18,740 nucleotides of DNA, taken from JANQPA01 sp964628385 (GTDB lineage Bacteria; Bacteroidota; Bacteroidia; Chitinophagales; Saprospiraceae). The translations under genes and the position numbers were made by a program. Below, piece by piece: positions 15,102 through 18,740 of the stretch. Below the pieces are notes generated by a model. It was given only the letters and a program-made list of their open reading frames with translations, had not been told where the DNA came from and ran no database searches. Each line of letters begins with the position of its first letter. Position 1 is the stretch's first letter. The stretch is taken from NCBI GenBank assembly GCA_964628385.1, contig CAZVOD010000085.1, forward strand, positions 1 to 18,740. Reading direction: 5' to 3'.

Positions 15102-15108
15102 TCCTACA

Positions 15109-15144
15109 AAGAGAGTTAGGGGATATCGTTCTCCTTACTCTCTT
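15109..15144 (+). terminator. Bidirectional terminator between icd and the Cys-rich T9SS gene
   Basis: AAGAGAGT-T-AGGGGA (15109-15123) pairs with TCTCCTTACTCTCTT (15130-15144) with one mismatch and one bulge. It occupies the 47-base gap between two converging genes. T residues flanking the stem on either strand are few. An alternative pairing of GTTAGG (15115-15120) with CCTAAC (15148-15153) is possible. Confidence 0.6.
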
Positions 15145-15148
15145 ATTC

Positions 15149-15907
15149 CTAACGTACAATTCCAATCCTTAAGTTGCTCACCAATAGATCTGATCTGATC
15201 TGTAAGATATAAAAACCGGCCGGAAGGCTAAGGTGTTGCAGGTCGATCTCTGTAGGTACGCCTGCTTCCAGTTCCTTACGTACCCCTTTCAATATTATTT
15301 TTCCATCCAAACTAAATAGATTGTAATCTACCTGTGAGTGATCACTATTCAGAACAAACCAGATATTCTGAGCTGTAGGATTGGGAAAAACACTGGCCGA
15401 TAGTGCCCCACTCTGATTCTTGGGAAGAGATTCCAGGAGCTGGCATTTTACTCCTTTTCTGAAGTCAGTATAATTTTGCTGGTTCGTACTACCAGCAATG
15501 GCACCAATTACATTTCCAGCCCTGAATTCCAGGTAGCTCACGAGGCAGCTGTTAAGCCAGTAGATTTCTCCTTCACTTTTATCGTAATATCCAGTAGCTC
15601 CAAAAATATAAAGGGAGCCTTCAGGGAAAATATCTGTAGATATGCCACAATCAGCACCATTTCCCTTTCTTATAAATATACTGGATGACGCATCGCCGTA
15701 AATAGGGTCTATAATCTCTACATACATTCCTCTGCTAGTCTTTTCTTTTACCCGACCCAGAATTATTATATCCATCCATATTTGTTCAGAAGATGGCCCT
15801 ATTGATTCACAAAATGTTTCAACAAAAATACAGGAGCAGGCATAAACTCCGCCCAGGCTCATTTGAAAAGTTAATAGTATTGCAATTATCAGCTTCTTCA
15901 TAGTCAT
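15149..15907 (-). CDS. Small Cys-rich secreted protein with T9SS C-terminal sorting domain
   Basis: The 252-residue product has a signal peptide (to about residue 23, SLGGVYA). The mature protein begins CSC, with cysteines at 24, 26, 33, 87, 121 and 155. A CxC at the mature N-terminus followed by a small beta-rich domain (about 24-130, ILGRVKEKTSRGMYVEII, GADCG, YIFGATG) recalls the TIMP/netrin (NTR) OB-fold; this resemblance is my inference. Residues 172-252 are a T9SS sorting domain: VFPNPTAQNIWF, YNLFSLDGKIIL, LSLPAGFYILQI and a C-terminal basic VR. The protein should cross the outer membrane via the Por/T9SS system and be released or attached to the surface. ATG at 15907 has AGGA just upstream; ATG at 15901 (MKKLI) is equally plausible. 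The gene converges on icd. Confidence 0.85.
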   Translation of the reverse strand: MTMKKLIIAILLTFQMSLGGVYACSCIFVETFCESIGPSSEQIWMDIIILGRVKEKTSRGMYVEIIDPIYGDASSSIFIRKGNGADCGISTDIFPEGSLYIFGATGYYDKSEGEIYWLNSCLVSYLEFRAGNVIGAIAGSTNQQNYTDFRKGVKCQLLESLPKNQSGALSASVFPNPTAQNIWFVLNSDHSQVDYNLFSLDGKIILKGVRKELEAGVPTEIDLQHLSLPAGFYILQIRSDLLVSNLRIGIVR

Positions 15908-15950
15908 ACTTTATCCTGTAAGACTGGATATTTTATTGGATGGTTGGGCA

Positions 15951-15985
15951 AAAAAGCGGCTGATCATCTTTTGATCAGCCGCTTT
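15951..15985 (-). terminator. Strong intrinsic terminator of the 783-residue T9SS protein gene
   Basis: A perfect 14-bp stem (AAAGCGGCTGATCA at 15953-15966, TGATCAGCCGCTTT at 15972-15985) with a 5-nt loop. On the minus strand it is followed by a T run, TTTTTTG. It lies 23 bases after the stop codon and separates the two T9SS cargo genes into distinct transcripts. Confidence 0.9.
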
Positions 15986-16008
15986 AGTCTATTATAGGTC
16001 TATCTGGG

Positions 16009-18360
16009 TTATTTTACAAAAAAGCGCATACTGCGACTTCCCACGGAGGTAGTGACCTTTAGGACATAAATACCCGCCGATAATTCGGACAGGTTGTAGT
16101 TGAAATTACCCTGCTGCAGGTTATCATAGTCTTGTCGGAAAATTTCGGTTCCTCTGACATCAAATATATTCACCTCTACTTGATCGGCCATTTCGGTGAG
16201 TTCAATATTCAGATTCAAACGGTCAGCTGCCGGGTTGGGAAAAATATCTACTACGTTATCAGCTGGCAATACCGCTTGTGTTGACGTCGGGTCGTTGATG
16301 ATGGCTGGTTGTGATAAGTCATTATTATCTCCAATATGAAGCAGCACTAGTGGCATGGTATTGAAACCAAAGCCACGTAGGTCAAAATCAGGGTTTTCCC
16401 CTCTACCAGTAGCGATAGCACTGAAATGGCGCGGTTCTTCAATGAATTGTGACATGGAGAAAGTAGCCAGATAATCATCATCTCTGGAAGCAAGTATAAA
16501 CATCGGTACGTTATCTTCCGTGAAGTATTGTACCATGACCAAATAAAACTTGTCGTCTTCCATGGCCGGGGGTAAAGCATCTTCTGTACCCAGAATGGCC
16601 ACATCAATAAAAGCCCCTACTTCTGAACCATCGAATTCATAAGAATTAAAGCCAACTAAAGAATATTCTTCAGGATTGGCAAATACCTGATCGCCATTCA
16701 TATCTCCATCCCATTCGTACAACAGGATGCTGACAGTTCTGCCGATGAGTTCCTCTGGATTACTAACGGCGAAAGACATAGAGCGAGCAAAGTATCCGGT
16801 ACCGTTGGGCATATAAAATACACTACCGTAGGTATAGCTATCGTCATCCTGAGGAGAAATCCCGGTCACTCCGGTTCCCTGCAGAAAGTCATAACGGCTG
16901 AAAGTCGTATCCAATACAACAAAATCAAAGCTTATCTCATCATTACTACTGTTGGTATCCTCTCCATCCTGAGTGACGCTATACGTGCCGGTGTAAACGG
17001 ATGCAAAATTTGGCGTGTTAAATAAATCTTCTTCAATAGCTGATGGATCTAGCCTATCCGGCAAAACAGCATTTTCCCCCAAAGAATCCGGTTCTATACT
17101 ACTATAATCAACGGTACTATTATAAACTTCAGCTCCGGTGATATCACTCGTAATAGAAAGGTTGAGTTGTACATTTTCGGCGGTATTGGTGCCATCGTTG
17201 CGAACATCAGCGAGGAAAGAAGCCGCATCTAACTGACTGTAAGGGGTAATGAATTGAGGATACACCGCAAAGAAATTGCTTGATACACCCATATCAAAGC
17301 CTTCCCTTTCTACCAGTTGGATATCATCCAGCACCCAGAAGTATAAATCCCCTGACCATACAAATTTGATCCTGGCAGTAGGCGTACCGGCAAGTTCTGT
17401 AGGTAGCGGGATGGTCTGGTACTGTTCTACCAGATCATTGGTATTAAAATCACCATTAATATCAACCGGGCCTTTCCAGGTCAAACCATCATCTGTACTA
17501 TAAAATAATGAGGTGACGAGTCCTTCCCCCGTTGGGCCTTCCGGTGAATCAGGGTTGTCATTCAAAAAACGAAGGGACTGGTAAAAAGAAATACTAACCC
17601 CGGTACTTACATTGGATAAATCAATGGTGGGAGAGATCAGTTCACTTCTATACTGTGGAAATGGTGGTGAACCCGGGCCACCAATACCCCCTGTTGTGTA
17701 AAAATCAGGATTGATAATAGCGGTTCCATTGGTAGCCGTGTTAGATAAAGCTGCTCCTTCGGGAAAGATCAAGGCGCCATTGCCAAAATAACCAATTTGA
17801 TCCCAAAACCATAAAGCACCACAATCTTCTACTTTTTGATAGGTAAAAGTGCTATTGCCGGCTGTTAGAACCAACTCATTGGTATTAGCAGTGTAAGAAG
17901 GACTATTCAGCCCTATGGCAGCCTCCAAATTATTCAGAGCAGCTTGAGTGGTCATTAAATCAGCAAAAAATAAGGTCAGGGTGTCATTATCTTCTGTTCT
18001 GACCGTTTGGTCATTCAAACTCAGGCTGGCCCCATTCAGGTTACTGGTAAAGACATTATTGCTTATACTATACTTTCCCTGAACATACAAGCGATCACTG
18101 CCAAGGTTGAAGCTGGCAATGTAAGAATCTTTTGTACCTACAGAAAAGGTCCCGGTGGCTCCATTCTGTACCTGTCCATCAACGACTGCACTGGTGAGGA
18201 TCCATTCTCCGATAATGCCACCAAAAATATTGCCACATTCCTCTGTGGTGACCGTCCAATCAGTAAGGCCATTGCTGAAATCTTCTGACCAGATTACATC
18301 TTGTGCCTTCAACTGAAGGAAAGTGCCAAAAATTAAAAGTGCTAGTAAGCCTCTCTTCAT
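16009..18360 (-). CDS. Large secreted multidomain protein with T9SS C-terminal sorting domain
   Basis: No enzymatic function is recognised. The 783-residue product has a signal peptide (MKRGLLALLIFGTFLQLKA, cleavage before QD). A jelly-roll-like region follows (from WSEDFSNGLTDW at about 24 to LYFWVLDDIQLVE near 350). The pattern LISPTIDLSNVSTGVSISFY, then SLFYSTDDGLTW, then FWVLDDIQL is typical of the MAM/choice-of-anchor type beta-sandwiches seen in Bacteroidota surface proteins. The next part (about 360-480) resembles a CARDB-type adhesion module (SFLADVRNDGTNTAENVQLNL). A further beta-rich, acidic domain includes DGDMNGDQVFANPEE. The last 82 residues are the T9SS sorting domain (VDIFPNPAADRLNL, VNIFDVRGTEIF, LSAGIYVLKV, FFVK). 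It is probably anchored on or released from the cell surface. It is monocistronic with its own strong terminator. Confidence 0.85.
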   Translation of the reverse strand: MKRGLLALLIFGTFLQLKAQDVIWSEDFSNGLTDWTVTTEECGNIFGGIIGEWILTSAVVDGQVQNGATGTFSVGTKDSYIASFNLGSDRLYVQGKYSISNNVFTSNLNGASLSLNDQTVRTEDNDTLTLFFADLMTTQAALNNLEAAIGLNSPSYTANTNELVLTAGNSTFTYQKVEDCGALWFWDQIGYFGNGALIFPEGAALSNTATNGTAIINPDFYTTGGIGGPGSPPFPQYRSELISPTIDLSNVSTGVSISFYQSLRFLNDNPDSPEGPTGEGLVTSLFYSTDDGLTWKGPVDINGDFNTNDLVEQYQTIPLPTELAGTPTARIKFVWSGDLYFWVLDDIQLVEREGFDMGVSSNFFAVYPQFITPYSQLDAASFLADVRNDGTNTAENVQLNLSITSDITGAEVYNSTVDYSSIEPDSLGENAVLPDRLDPSAIEEDLFNTPNFASVYTGTYSVTQDGEDTNSSNDEISFDFVVLDTTFSRYDFLQGTGVTGISPQDDDSYTYGSVFYMPNGTGYFARSMSFAVSNPEELIGRTVSILLYEWDGDMNGDQVFANPEEYSLVGFNSYEFDGSEVGAFIDVAILGTEDALPPAMEDDKFYLVMVQYFTEDNVPMFILASRDDDYLATFSMSQFIEEPRHFSAIATGRGENPDFDLRGFGFNTMPLVLLHIGDNNDLSQPAIINDPTSTQAVLPADNVVDIFPNPAADRLNLNIELTEMADQVEVNIFDVRGTEIFRQDYDNLQQGNFNYNLSELSAGIYVLKVTTSVGSRSMRFFVK

Positions 18361-18516
18361 AATAAATGCTTAATTTAGATGGTATTTGAAATAAAAGTAT
18401 CAAAGCTCTTGGTTGCTTAAAACCTCTACAGTAAAACGTGTACCAAAGTAGATTATTGATACCGAATCTTATAATTTTACAGATTTTAATACCCGCGAAA
18501 TAGGTCTGATATCCAT

Positions 18517-18566
18517 AAATTGTCATCCTAAAGATAAATTTCGAATGACTTTAAATTGTCGTCCTA
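18517..18566. repeat. Two 14-bp direct repeats AAATTGTCRTCCTA, 36 bp apart
   Basis: AAATTGTCATCCTA (18517-18530) and AAATTGTCGTCCTA (18553-18566) differ at one base; the flanking bases T before and A after are also shared. They lie about 155-205 bases upstream of the large T9SS gene start. They could be binding sites for a regulator of that gene. Confidence 0.5.
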
Positions 18567-18693
18567 ATTAGCATGAGAAATTACAAAAAAAAGCCATTTG
18601 GGTTAGTAAAGGAAAAAATAAAAATAAATAGCTTTTGAGTTGCATGTCCTTTTTTTTTTTTTTTAATTTTTTGTGAAAATATAATTAATAACT

Positions 18694-18708
18694 CCTAACT
18701 CAGTTAGG
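18694..18708. repeat. Perfect 7-bp dyad CCTAACT-C-AGTTAGG
   Basis: Arms 18694-18700 and 18702-18708 are exact complements around a single central C. The one-base centre is too short for an RNA hairpin loop, so an operator for a dimeric DNA-binding protein is the more natural reading. The gene it would control may lie beyond the window edge. Confidence 0.4.
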
Positions 18709-18740
18709 GCAAAACTTCTAACTATGTTCCATTTATCAAG

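Larger units (their letters stand above)
18361..18740. other. Intergenic region upstream of the large T9SS gene
   Basis: 380 bases of AT-rich DNA with no convincing gene; the 88-codon minus-strand frame 18526-18260 mostly overlaps the coding start of the T9SS gene and looks random. The region holds direct repeats (18517-18566), a 15-base T run (18650-18664) and a dyad (18694-18708). No exact TAnnTTTG element is seen on the minus strand; the nearest is CTACTTTGG (complement of 18443-18451), which has one base too few between TA and TTTG. Confidence 0.5.

Noticed and set aside
18650..18664. 15-base T run as a terminator tract
   Set aside because: No stable stem precedes it on the plus strand; it is more simply a homopolymer in AT-rich spacer.
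1..18740. Mobile element, prophage, CRISPR array or defence island
   Set aside because: No transposase, integrase, phage structural gene, Cas gene, toxin-antitoxin pair, regularly spaced repeats or terminal inverted repeats were seen; the genes are mostly core functions.

Overview
The window looks like chromosomal DNA from a member of the Bacteroidota. Three things point there: two secreted proteins end in the type IX secretion (T9SS, Por) C-terminal sorting domain; several putative promoters carry the Bacteroidota -7 element TAnnTTTG; and the genes have no strong Shine-Dalgarno signals. Saprospiria or Cytophagia would fit the overall gene content, but I cannot prove this from sequence alone. 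The gene content is mostly ordinary core chromosome. I see no prophage, insertion sequence, integrase, CRISPR array or recent genomic island.

Left part (1-3017): a truncated tRNA-Ser(GCT) on the minus strand lies at the left edge, with a good Bacteroidota-type promoter behind it. Next comes a hairpin terminator and dnaA on the minus strand. About 1.17 kb without a convincing gene follows. It is AT-rich, has one GC-richer patch, and shows no DnaA-box cluster.

Export operon (3018-7378, plus): a membrane-fusion/adaptor protein, a MacB/FtsX-type permease and a TolC-like outer-membrane factor form a tripartite efflux or lipoprotein-type export set. The ATP-binding subunit is absent from the cluster. 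A perfect 11-bp hairpin terminator follows and is shared with the convergent minus-strand operon.

Minus-strand block (7432-13544): a two-gene unit encodes a TPR-AAA+ ATPase and a TPR protein with a multi-spanning membrane domain. Then come an M24B Xaa-Pro aminopeptidase, a bifunctional-nuclease-family (DUF151) protein with a UVR motif, and ruvB. The gap between the AAA+ gene and the peptidase gene contains a candidate small structured RNA on the plus strand, with its own TAnnTTTG element.

Right part (13836-18740): icd (NADP-dependent isocitrate dehydrogenase, plus) diverges from ruvB and has a leader hairpin. Two T9SS cargo genes follow on the minus strand: a small Cys-rich protein and a 783-residue multidomain surface protein, separated by a perfect 14-bp terminator hairpin. 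The last 380 bases hold direct repeats, a dyad and a T tract, but no gene.

The most interesting leads are the TPR-AAA+/TPR-membrane pair, the candidate small RNA at about 10101-10190, the export cluster lacking an ATPase, and the small Cys-rich T9SS cargo.
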